Positions 34,877-45,585 of a DNA stretch of 64,000 bases are shown piece after piece. Both the position numbers and the translations under genes were made by a program. Positions within the stretch are counted from its first letter, which is position 1, and every line of letters begins with the position of its first letter. This DNA comes from Ricinus communis (taxonomy: Eukaryota > Streptophyta > Magnoliopsida > Malpighiales > Euphorbiaceae). The stretch is from assembly GCF_019578655.1 (NCBI RefSeq), contig NC_063257.1:12958001-13022000 (forward strand), written 5' to 3'. The notes under the pieces are model-generated. The model ran no database searches and had not been told where the DNA came from. It was given only the letters and a program-made list of their open reading frames with translations.

Positions 34877-36132
34877 CATCATGTGCAATGGCATAAATAC
34901 ATGGCAATTTTCTTCTCCAATGTTCTGCAGATATAATTTATGTGAATAGTTCTTCTGCAACAATTTTTTTGTGAATTTAGATATTCCTTATCTGAACGAC
35001 TTTCGATTAGATAAACTCAAAATTATTTTCTAGGAAAATAATTCATACATTTTTTATAGATTAGCTGAAATGGATGAAAAGATTACAAAACTACACATTG
35101 AAAATTGGCCTGTTCGTGATGACGAATCCAAAAAAGATATTAATAGGAAAACAATTGCCTAGCTATTGACTTTTGACATTCATATTGATAAGATATTAGT
35201 GAGAAAATGCTCGAGTATTTGGTTTTGGTTTATTTTTGATCCATTACTCACAAAAAAATTCCCATTAAAAATTTGTAATTATTTTCGTATTTTCAAAGGG
35301 AATAAAAAATTCACGTGTAAAGGTATAATAAAGGATATCGATGTAACGACAGGATGGTGGTATTGAGCATGCTCCAAGTGCAAAAATAGTATTCAAATTT
35401 ACAATTCACAAATCTGGTCAATAACTGCTGCGAATTAAAAGACCCACCAGTCCATTGGTGTATATATATATATATATATAATTTTAATATAAAATTATTA
35501 TTAACATTGTGATAGGTACAAGTTAATCTCTGTTGTTGAAGATGATACCAGATCTACAAGGTTCCTCATTTTCGGACGTGCAGCAACCGAGGTCATTAGA
35601 TTACTAGCAGCGAATCTTGCTCAAGGCTGTAAGGATAAGTTTGTTATCCCGCCATTAATGACGCGAATATTGGGAGTTGACAATTCTTTTCAAGTTATGT
35701 TAAATACTAGAGCGAAAGATCCTTACAATTTGTCGTTTAAAGTCACTCATATCTTTAAAGACACTGAAAAATCACGTGCGGTATCTTTGTCTCACGTGAA
35801 ACACATTCCTACAGGGTCCACGCTCATTCGAAGGCCTATTGGAGTTGGTTCTGAGCGAAATGTGAAAAGATCAGATGTATGCGGTAGTTCTTCAAAAGAA
35901 AATCCCAAATCTGATCGGGAAAATGAAACTCAGAGTGCTGACACTGATACCAGAGATCTGCATCTTGATCTCTTCGCAGGTGATACCCCTGTCAAAAAAT
36001 TATGTACCAAGTATTACAACTTATCTAATATTATACGCTACTCAATATATGTTCTGTTGATTTCTCATTACTGTTATACGTCCATAATGCAGGCCTCCTT
36101 CTTCATCGTCCACTGAAGATGACGATATTTAG
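34872..36132 (+). pseudogene. RPA1-like pseudogene, 3' half
   Basis: Continues the gene interrupted at 24018. 34872-35010 keeps decayed OB-fold sequence. An exon from 35060 reads LAEMDEKITKLHIENWPVRDD and a further block (about 35300-35457) carries FTCKGIIKDIDVTTGWWY and the zinc-ribbon CSKC, the C-terminal RPA1 DNA-binding domain (Rep_fac-A_C). Then come exons 35516-36010 (KLISVVEDDTRSTRFLIFGR onward) and 36093-36132 (ending PPSSSSTEDDDI). Introns 35458-35515 and 36011-36092 have GT-AG ends that keep phase. TAG at 35160, TGA at 35364 (a Trp position) and a missing base near 35418 break the frame. The last 500 coding bases are intact, so decay is uneven. Confidence 0.85.
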
Positions 36133-38128
36133 TGGAACGGTAATAATAAAACATATAGTAAGTTTAAATATATATAATGCTATATATGTGTATATATGTG
36201 ATTATTATCATGCTTTTATTCTATACATATGCATTACTATCTCGCAATTAATACCATTTTTGTCGTACAGCTGCGACAATCGCAGATTGATGAATCATGC
36301 TCCACTAAATGTCTATTAAGACATTCATTTAAGCAATCTGCTTCTCATCCATGTATGAACAATTTACTTTTGTCAGTCTATGTTATCTCAAAATTTCAAA
36401 GTACTATTGTTTATGTGTGTACTGACGTATTAATAACGTATATTGTAGGGTTTTATGAGACCATTTAAAACATTGCCATTAATAGTTAATATGTCCAAAG
36501 TTGTTAATATTTATAGAATTCGCAGCAATACGGAGCAGCACACAATACATAATTTTGTTTTGAATATTTTTATAAAATAAACTTGATAAACCTCTATTGA
36601 TTATCCGGAAAAAAAAAAAAAAAAACCCACAGCATCGCGCTGAAAACTTTCTAGCAATGAATAAAATGCAAAATATGAAATTACACATTCAAGTATCGAA
36701 ATTTCATCTTCATTCTCGAGCCATAGCGCGTAGGCTCCCGCATGTCCTTTTGACAGAGTTGGCGACCAATTTTCTCGTCGTAGATTGTGTAATCATAGCC
36801 TCAATTTTCTTTTAAATACCTTCTTAATCGGTAAAATTAAAATTTAAAGTTGATATCTAGTTTTTGAATAAAGGTTAAAAGCTTGCTTACACTATTTATA
36901 AAAGAAGTCGTATAAATATTTTAATTAATATGTAAAATAGCACAAAACACCAAATAAATATAATTATTTAATTAAATATTTGATTCTTTCCTTTTATTTT
37001 TCTAAAAAAAAAAGGGGGTTAGAACACCAAAATCGCACTTATCAAAAGCCTAAATCATCAAACTTAAAATTGTCATGCCAACCTGTGCCTTTGATATTTC
37101 ATGGAATTGAAGATAAGAGACATGGAAATGTGATTGAGACATCACATACATAATGAGTCAGATGGGTTACATAATTATGTCCTCCAAATTTACAACTTCT
37201 TATGGCCCCAGGACCTGAAAAGAGATTTTGGGAATCAATTTTTCCTTTGGATCTTTACCCAAAATTAGTTGAGGAAATTTACACGTTTTAAACGTTGAAA
37301 CAGAAGTGGCTGTTTGGGAAAACATTCTAAACGTTGTTCTGGGAATGCATTGTCTGTTTCTGTTGCCAAGGGCTTTAAGCAAATAATTGAGTTTGTTGGG
37401 GCCTTTGAGACTTTAATTGTATGATATAATAGTTTTTGAGAGAGAAAGAAAAAAGGAAAAAAGAGAGTAAGGTGAAAGAATTATTTCACCAATTAGCTTA
37501 ATTTGTTAGGTGAGATTTCAAAAATAATTATATGCACATGAATATTTATTAGAGCGGAAATATTTAAATGTTCATTTTATATTATGTTGAAATATTTAAT
37601 TAATATTATAAAAGTGGCTAATAACTAAATTCTCGATTTTATTATTATAAATGTTATAATATCATATTAAACCATTATTTCATTTGAAATTTTACATTAT
37701 TAAGTAAAACTATATAAAAAATTTGATATCTCATCCAATTAAGGAGGAATAAAAGGTAGATTTCAAGTTCGAGACCCACTTCGGATCATGAGAAGCCCTA
37801 GCCACCAGATTACATGTCTAATGGTTAATATTAAGTGAGGCTTAAAAGATATTTTTATATCTCTAACAATTTATGCTTTTCACTTAAATTTTAAGCAATG
37901 ACTCATTGATCGGTTGTTGTTTACCCTCCGGACTCTATTACATCATTTGCTTAAACTTATACATGCTTGCCAGTTGGACTGTCCGTCCTGCCTTTGCTTC
38001 TTTCCTAAGCCAATGGCCAGCTAACATAGATGACTACTCTTTTTTGTGCTTTTACGGGTTTTTCAATTTTACTTTTATTCAATTGCATTACCCTTTTTTA
38101 TATATATATAATTATCCGACTGCTTATA
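36133..38128. other. Intergenic DNA downstream of the RPA pseudogene
   Basis: Mostly AT-rich. A less AT-biased patch at 37110-37400 has only short frames on both strands with no recognisable family. The Helitron-like end is listed separately. Confidence 0.5.
36626..36654 (+). mobile_element. Possible Helitron 3' terminus
   Basis: Helitrons end in a short GC hairpin followed within about 10-12 bases by CTRR. Here CAGC-atcgc-GCTG (36630-36642) is followed eight bases later by CTAG (36651-36654), 520 bases after the RPA stop codon. The base after CTAG is C, not the expected T, and no 5' end was proven, so this is only a candidate. Confidence 0.35.
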
Positions 38129-38345
38129 TAAATGGGTAAGATACCTACTACCTATTTAAATATCCATAAATATATTTAATAATTATTTATTAAACAGATT
38201 TCAATCTGTTTCGGTTAGTATACAGGTATTTCTAATCGGATTTAGATAACAAATATAATTTTTTAAACGGGTTTGGGACGGATTCGGCTACGTGTATTTT
38301 AATTGGGTTTGAATATCTTTAAATGGGTGGGTACCCTACTTGTTG
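38129..38345 (+). repeat. Dispersed repeat, copy 1 of 3
   Basis: Shares with 54855-55425 (same strand) the words acctatttaaatat.cataaatatattta, agtata.caggta, acaa..aattttttaaa and a gggtaccc-like end. A third copy at 45355-45585 is inverted. The repeat is non-coding and its class is unknown to me. Confidence 0.6.
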
Positions 38346-38570
38346 CCATTCCTTGTACAGTGGAAATGTTTGACTTAAACTTCAATCATAAAATCAAACC
38401 CATGTGCATTCTTATCTCCCAAAATAAAACTAACTTTGGATACTTATAACAAAATAAAAAGCAAATTAAAGTAGTAAACATGGTGTTCAGACTGTAAATG
38501 TTTTCCATGGTGTTCAGACTATAAATGTTTTCCATGGCTGAAAGTTGACAATATTTATTGTAAAATGGAG

Positions 38571-40047
38571 TGATAAGTGTTAAAAGCACTTACTTTTGAG
38601 TATTATTTTATATTATTTTACCTTCAATTAATCATTATTTTGAGTATTATTTTATATTTATTTATTCAAGTTTGATTTTATTATTTTAGGCATTTTAAAG
38701 ATATATATGTCAATGAGTTGAATGGAATCGAAAAGCATGAGAATAGGGCAAAGGAAAGGCATATTTATCTAAATTTAAGTCTTCACACGGGCATGACACA
38801 GGAAGCTACACCCCCGTGTTACTATTTGGAGTGGATTACATAAAAGGGCAGAAACTCATTTGAATGGCACGAGGAGCACACCGTTGTGTGGCTGGCCCAT
38901 GTAAGTTGCAAATGTTGGCCAAATGGAAGATGCCTCCACACTGAGCTTGCACTGTTGTGTGCCTTCCTGTGTCACTTGTCTAGAAGGGACTGAAGCTAGA
39001 AGACTCCACACGAGGAGCTTACACCCAGTGTGGCTTAGCCATGTGACTTAATGATCATTCAACGTTTGTGAAAGTCAATGGACCTTACACCACCGTGTGG
39101 TCCATGTGTTGAATGTCTTGTTTTCACTATTTAAGGATTTTTAAGTTTTATTTTTTGGGATTCTGATTTTTATATTATTTTAGAGAGAGGAAGATTTAGC
39201 AATCCGAATTCTCTCGATTTCTAGAGTTTTTTCAAGGTTATTCAAGAAAGAAACATAAATTTCCTTCTTTGTTTTCAAGAATTGAAGATTCAAGATTGAG
39301 GATTTTTCTTGCTTTTCATCTATAAAAATTTTGTAATTTTCTTTCCTATTTCTTCTTTCTTTATTGCAATGTATAGGAACTAATCTCTATGCTATTTGGG
39401 TGTTGATGAATTCTAACTTGTTTTACATGAATTGATTCAAGTTTTATGCAATTAAATCTTTTTCTTGAATTATCATATTCCTTTGATTGCTTTATTATTT
39501 AATTCCATTAATAAGTCGATGTATTAGTTAGGTATTATTTTTATGAATTAATTAGAGATAACTTTTTATAAATTGATCACTCTTAGAGATTGAGAATTGA
39601 TTGGGATACTAGAGATAGATTTATAAGATTCTTTAATTTAATAGTTCCATAATCGTAATGCATGACCTAGGAGTGGGTTTGAGAAGAGATTTCTTTCCTT
39701 CCTCTTAGGAATTAGGGGTTTAATCACTTGAAAAAGGTTTATTACCTAATTTTGTGGAATACCAATTAATCACTTGGTTTTTATTTAATTGCCATTTATT
39801 TTTTGGATTGTTTAACTTGTTTACACTTGAATAGATTCTTTCTTGATAAATCTTATTAATCGTTTTTATTATTGCTTTCAACATTAGTTTATTATTTATT
39901 TACAATAAATCAACATTTTGTTTATTATACATTAATAAAAGACTAAAAATAGTATTCATAATTAAATACCCAGTAGAACAATACTCGTACTTATTTACTT
40001 TATTACTTGATACAATCAGTGCACTTTGCCGTATGTGAATAGCAGCA
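38571..40047 (+). mobile_element. Solo LTR of a gypsy-type retrotransposon (1477 bp)
   Basis: Begins TGATAAGTGTTAAAAGCACT and ends in GCA, with TGGAG immediately before (38566-38570) and after (40048-40052). Its 5' part (38780-39120) repeats cacacgggca-like and ccgtgt-like words seen in many plant gypsy LTRs. A TATTTAAGG box (39128) and a T-rich region follow. No internal gag-pol or second LTR is near, so it is a solo LTR left by recombination between two LTRs. It is unrelated to the Athila LTRs here. Confidence 0.87.
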
Positions 40048-40052
40048 TGGAG

Positions 40053-42080
40053 CCTAAACAAGTGAGAAATAATAGGGAGTATGTGTCAGTTTTACAATAC
40101 TATGTTGCCTATGTTCATGATACTCTATTATGTTAACTCCCCATTTCAAATGAGATAAAGAGGCTTTAGTGGTTATTTCCCAACATTGGAAGAACATGGC
40201 AATTCAATGTCAATTATTTTCCAATATAAGCAGTTAACTTCGGTACTCTATAAATTAAAGGCTCAAGGAGGGGACAACATAAAATAAGAAACTTAAACTC
40301 AATAAAAACATATAAACTCCACAACAAATCATTCAACCATTCAAGCATATTTTGACTTCTCAATCTTTATTTATTTCAATTCTACTACTTTTCAAATACA
40401 AGCCTTTTTATTTCAATTTAAGCATTTGAATTCCAATTGTTATTTAAATTTTTATATTGTCATTAACGTCATTTTTATTAATCAAAACCTTTAGCTTTTA
40501 TTTTAAATTTAATTTCTTACGCTAAACATATTATTGCACTTGGTATTCAATTAGGATTAAGCAAATTGTAGTAAAGGAGCTTAGGGACTCATAATCAATC
40601 TAACAAGAACTTAAAATGCGCAATTCAATTTTGAGACTTTGTTGTACCTTACACACGTCACATGCTCAACAAAATTTATAAGCCAAACACATTGAAATAA
40701 ATTTGTTCCAATAAATAGTAATAGGAAAACAACAGCTTGTAAAGGTAAAACAAAAGACCATATTAGCAGTAGCATCCTAGATATTTATATTTTAGAAACT
40801 CCCCACTTGAAATATAAGAATATATCATATCAATATTGTATTAATAAAATAAGCAAATATTGATATTTATGAGCCAAAAAAATATTTAATAAAACAAAAC
40901 ATATGAAAAAATAATTCAGTTTCTTTATTCTATAAAAACTTTACAAAATATGCAATTAATCAACATCACATAATATTCAAAGAGTTGAAGATATTCATCT
41001 TAAAATAAAAGGCCAATATTCTTCAAAGTACATCTCATAGTATGCAAGCAAGTGATAAAATAATAGGGTATAAAGTTTAAAGTTTGGCGAAAGAAAAGTT
41101 TTTTTGGTAAAAAAAACTCAGTAATAACTACGTGAGTTCAAACTTTCAGAAGTTCGAAATCGCTAAGATGGTAAGAGAAAACAATTAACAATAATACACG
41201 GGGATATTAAGATTGAACTCGTGCAAGTATAGGCTAAGCTTGTATGAGTTCAAACTTTCAGAAGCCCAAAAGTGCTAAAACAACTGCGTTTTATACTAAT
41301 GACTTAAAATCGAAGGGTTTGAAATTGAACCCGCGTGTGTTCAACTTATAGAGAGGAAAACAAATGGGTTTTGTTACTCAAATCACAAAAAAAAAAAATA
41401 AAACAAAATATGAAATAAAATATGATGAAGAACATAAATTAAAACACACACAATATGCACCAAATATCAAATAAAACTATATTTGGGCCCTCAAGTGATG
41501 GGCTTGAATGTGAAAATCAAAAAGATGCTTTGAAATGAAAAGAAAAAGAATATAAAACCTTTGAAAACACTTCTTAAGATCTTTTTGGCAGTGAAGAGGG
41601 TTAGGTTTCTAGTGTTTTTGGAGGAGAATGAGTGTAGAGAGGAAATGGGGCTATGAAGAGGTATGGAGTTAAAGAGAAAGAGAAAAGAAAATGATGAATT
41701 TATACCGCTTTTTAGGGTTCAAAATGAAAGGTTAGGATGTATTTTAGGATTAGAAATTGGAGAGTTAGGATTGCGCCATTTCATCTAATGAATTTTTGTC
41801 TTAAAATGACATGGCGTAAGGTAAGAGAGTCTCTACCTTGGTTTGAATGCGAACAGGCTTAGCCTGAGTGTGCGCGAGTTCAGCCTAAACATGGGAAAGC
41901 TCAACCTGAATATGGGCAAGGTCAGTCTCTTAACTTTGCCAAAATATAATTTTTTGTGTTTTTGGGGCTTTAGGATCGATACTCGAGGTTGTTTCTATAG
42001 GTTTAACATATGTCATTCATTCAAAAGCATTCCACCAAGTAAAATGTCTTATCATTAGGCTTATAAAAAAATTTATTTGA
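40053..42080. other. Intergenic DNA
   Basis: No gene is supported. The word gagttcaaactttcagaag occurs twice (about 41132 and 41248). A short coding-like minisatellite lies at 41855-41925. The patch 41460-41760 is somewhat purine-rich but has no long frame. It could belong to the 5' part of the CACTA element that follows. Confidence 0.5.
41850..41925 (+). repeat. Minisatellite, three imperfect units of about 22-24 bp
   Basis: Units resemble agcctaaacatgggaaagctc. In one frame they read repeated S/N-L-N/S-M-G-K. Confidence 0.6.
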
Positions 42081-43590
42081 AGAATTTGGTGCTAACACCC
42101 ATCTTCTTCTACATTGACTTTTACACCAACCCTAAGGTCACTATAGCCACTACCACACTGCACCACAATCACAGCACCACCACCTACTACTTTTGTTCTA
42201 CCGCCCACCACTGTTGTTCCACCTCCTATTACACCAGTGCCACCACTTAAGGGGACCTCACTGGTCGGATCTTCATCTAGGAGTTCCAAGCCCCAAATCT
42301 AGATTGAGAATAAGATATAATAGATTTAAGTATTTATTTATTAATAATTTCTGTAAATAATTATTCTTGTATAAACTAACATAATTTTATTCTCATATAC
42401 AGGTTGTTACCATCTCGTTTGTGTTCGGCAAGGATCTTGAAGATCTTCAAGAATGCGATAGAGTGTGAGGGGTATGCGTGGAGGTTTGTGCCTAAGGCGG
42501 CAGGACTCGTACTTCACCAAGTGGAAGATAATAAATATTATAATAATAAATTTTTATTAATATTGACAATCTTTTTTTTATAAAAATTCTTCATATGGGA
42601 GCCTAAGGACGAGTACTAGCTCCGACCTGCTTGTGATAAGCAAATAGCCGAGAGATATCGCGACATGGTATATGGCTAGAAGAGGAACAAGAAGAGACCT
42701 CGGTGTGTACGGAAGGACACCTGGACCCACTAGACAGACTATTAAAAAAGTTTCGAGGTGAAGACAACCATTGAGACCCATAGCAAGAATCTTCTCAGTT
42801 AGGTTATCGGCCTTCATACGAGCCCTACTCGTCACATTGCTGGGTCGAGATCGGCCATCTACCATAGACAGGCATTAGTAAGAATTAACATATTTTAGTT
42901 ATTTAGTTATAAGTATTAATTATATTTATAACCTATAATTATTTTAACATGCCCATTTTCTTTTATTTAGACCAGGGAGTTAGGTCACGAGCCTACTGTT
43001 TATAAGTTATTCCGGCAATTGCACAGCAAGACCGACGAGCAATTCATCAATTGCAACTCCTAACAGATCGTTGTACTTAGTTATAACTTATAAATATATA
43101 ATAATTATTTCTAGTATTTTAATGTAATATTTTTATACAATTAATTTTATTTTGCAACTTACAAGATATTGTGAAGGCATGATTAGTTGCTACATCTCAA
43201 TCCAGTGAGAGTTCCTTCGATCCTCCACCGGTTGACATGTCGCAATTGTTCGTCGACATCATCAGCGGGGAGAAGAAGCAGCATATCTATGGCCTTAGGT
43301 CAAAGGCCCACACCTTCACCCAACCTCATGGCTCTAGCAGCTCCAGCAGCAAGACATCTGATCATTTGTGGGAGGTGCTCAAGCGCAAGCTTCACGCGAT
43401 GTTGGACTAGGAGTACAACGCCTGTATAGCTGAGCTAAAGCGGACGATGCAGCACATAATATGCTTGTTTGATGCTGGCATTATTCCACCACCTGTGCCT
43501 GCTTCACCAACCAGTGCTTTCGCCACTAGTACCCCCGATCCTCTAGCTAACGATCAAGGCGACACCACCTCCTCCATTGCCTTTGATTAG
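42080..43590 (+). pseudogene. CACTA (En/Spm) element transposase remnant, Ptta/Transposase_24 type
   Basis: Four separated coding blocks fit one plant Ptta/En/Spm protein. A Pro/Thr/Val-rich start lies at about 42110-42300. A block at 42402-42525 reads ILKIFKNAIECEGYAWRFVP. A block at 42590-42877 reads FIWEPKDEY, CDKQIAERYRDMVYG and later AGSRSAIYHRQ, ending at a GTAAGAAT donor. An exon from 42971 reads TRELGHEPTVYKLFRQLHSK. A last exon (about 43167-43590) reads YGLRSKAHTF, a serine run and a Pro-rich end. TAG and TAA codons interrupt (for example 42633, several at Trp or Gln positions). The exon order is kept, so it looks like an old genomic copy, not a processed one. The catalytic TNP2-type transposase was not found. 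Confidence 0.8.
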
Positions 43591-44224
43591 ACAGATTTTA
43601 TTTCTTTTATATTACATTATAATATTTTTATTTGTAATTGATTAATATTTATTAAATATTTTTATATATAGTATTTTATAATTTTAATTATTAAATTATC
43701 ATTAATATTATATTTTAATTATTTTAAAAAAATCTATGCATTTTACCCACGGATTAGAGATTGTTATTTATTAAATATTTTAAAAAATCAAATAGCCATG
43801 GATTAGCGACGACACATTAAAAGTTAAAAACCAAACAACGACGGTTTAACAACAAATATTTATTAAATATTTTTAAGAAATTTAAAACTATTAGTGATGA
43901 ATTAGCGACTGATATTAATATTTTAATAAAAATAGAATAGCCTTACCGATGACATAGTGATAACTAGCTTTACCGACAAACTAGCAACAACTGCAGTCCG
44001 TCGCCAAGTCAAGTTACGATGATATTTTGTCTATGATCTTAGCGATGGTTGTCCTACATTTTACCGACAGCCCCTTTCGTCGCTATATATATATATCGAT
44101 AGATGATTATCTCATTGCTACATTATAACGATGCCTCATATAGCAATGGCTAGCATCTATCACATCGTCACTATTTTGAGTTAGCAACGGTAACATCCGT
44201 CAATAAACGCTTTTTTTTATATGG
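43591..44224 (+). mobile_element. CACTA element 3' subterminal repeat region
   Basis: From 43740 on, words such as gattagcgac, cgtcgct, ttaccgaca and tagcaacgg recur in both orientations, a hallmark of CACTA subterminal arrays bound by the element's own protein. The region ends near 44222 in cgcttttttttatat, where an intact element would end in a CACTA inverted repeat; here that end is degraded. Confidence 0.6.
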
Positions 44225-45246
44225 AAGGGGCCTCATATAGTCAGGCTATAATCAAGGAATTTTGGGCTTCTAATAGATAGAGGAAGATCAATATGTTTCT
44301 TTGGAGATGCTTTAGGAAGAGGCTCCCTAAGAATGAGAAATCCATAGAAGAATAAAGAGCCTCTCCCTCTATGCAAAGTTTATGGTTTGGTTGCGTTTGA
44401 TTTTCATTTACATTTTAATTGTCCAAAAGCTAAAGTTGTGTGGTTTTTTACCCTTTTAGGGTTGAGAATTGAGAATGTGCGAGGGTTGTTGCTCTTGGAT
44501 AAATGAAAAAGATTCCGTCATGGTTAAAATGATATTCAGATGGTGAATGATTTAGTCTACTAGTAGCCCATGTCATGTAATCCATTTAAAAAGCGTGAAA
44601 TGCATTGACATTTAATAGTAAGGAATTGAACATAGTAGTAAAAGAGCAAGCTCAAGCGGAGATGGATATGTTATTATTTCGTTTGGATATTACTGAAGGT
44701 AGTCGATGGGTGTAGAGATCAGTAGCCTCACCTAATAAGAGGGTTGCTCTTCCCTCGATTGTAATTAGAGTTAGTTTTGATGATGATGTGTGCGCAAAAG
44801 ATGTTCGTGGGGCTATTGCAGTAGTGGGTAAAAATGAGCTTGGCAAAGTTATTTGTTCATCAGTTCCCCGAGTACCTTTCATTTCTAATCCAAGTCTCCT
44901 TGAGGGCATGGCAGTGAGGGAAGCATGCCAGCTAACATTAAGGAAAGGCTTCCATTCAATCATTATGGAGGGTGATACTAAAGGAATTACTAAAGTTGCT
45001 ATAGGTACTAGTTCTATTTCAAGTGATGTTCAAATAGTGGTAGATTACTTTATTGCTATCTCTAATAAGTTTCAATTGATGGTCTTTAATTTTGCTCCTA
45101 GATTTTGTAATTGGGCAGCCCATTCGTTGGCTAGGCAACTTGTTCATGTGGTTCTTTGTAACAGTAGTCATGTCCACTTGTTATGGCTAGCTAATTATTT
45201 ACAGTGTAATGCTTATTTTCCATCAATAGAAGTTCTATCTATTTAA
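44225..45246 (+). pseudogene. 3' end of a LINE (non-LTR) retrotransposon: zf-RVT and RNase H
   Basis: 44245-44510 holds decayed zf-RVT sequence (KINMFLWRCF...RLP, then a VWFF.L-like end), the zinc-binding region after reverse transcriptase in plant L1-type LINEs. 44716-45246 is an RNase H-like domain of the RVT_3 type: RGAIAVVGKNELGKVI, LLEGMAVREACQLTL, IIMEGDTKGI and CNWAAHSLARQLV. The frame is open from 44716 to the stop at 45244, while a TAG at 44713 and other stops break the part before it. No reverse transcriptase core is nearby, so it is a fragment. The same RNase H family also occurs as host genes, but the zf-RVT neighbour argues for a LINE. Confidence 0.75.
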
Positions 45247-45354
45247 CAAAAAAAGTGGTTACCATAAACATAACACGCACAACAAATATGGCAAAGAAAA
45301 ACATATAGAAGAGATTTTAAAAGGATATAGAAAGGAGCACAACTAGGAAGGATA

Positions 45355-45585
45355 ACTAGTAAGGTACTCGTCTATTTAAGGATATCCAGATCTGAATCTG
45401 CTTAAGATATACGTATTTCATCTTAAATTCATTTAAAAATTACCTTTATTATCTAAACTCGTGTCAAATCCGAACAAAGATACCTACATACTACCCAGAC
45501 TCGCTTAAACCTGTCTAACATACAGTTTTTAAATAAATTTTATAAATTTTGCTAGGTAGCAGATACCCTGTGTGTTTAACACTCG
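45355..45585 (-). repeat. Dispersed repeat, copy 2 of 3 (inverted)
   Basis: In reverse complement it shares ggta..tgctacc, gtagtatgtaggta, cggattt, aatttttaaatgaattt and the gtacc end with the copies at 38129 and 54855. Confidence 0.55.

Noticed and set aside
36479..36815. Frames around the poly-A tract near 36.6 kb
   Set aside because: Dominated by a lysine or phenylalanine run; no family.
40053..42080. Internal domain of the solo LTR element
   Set aside because: No primer site follows the LTR, the target duplication closes at 40052, and no gag-pol motif is present.
42578..42865. 95-residue minus-strand frame
   Set aside because: Antisense of the CACTA transposase block, which reads as a known family on the plus strand.
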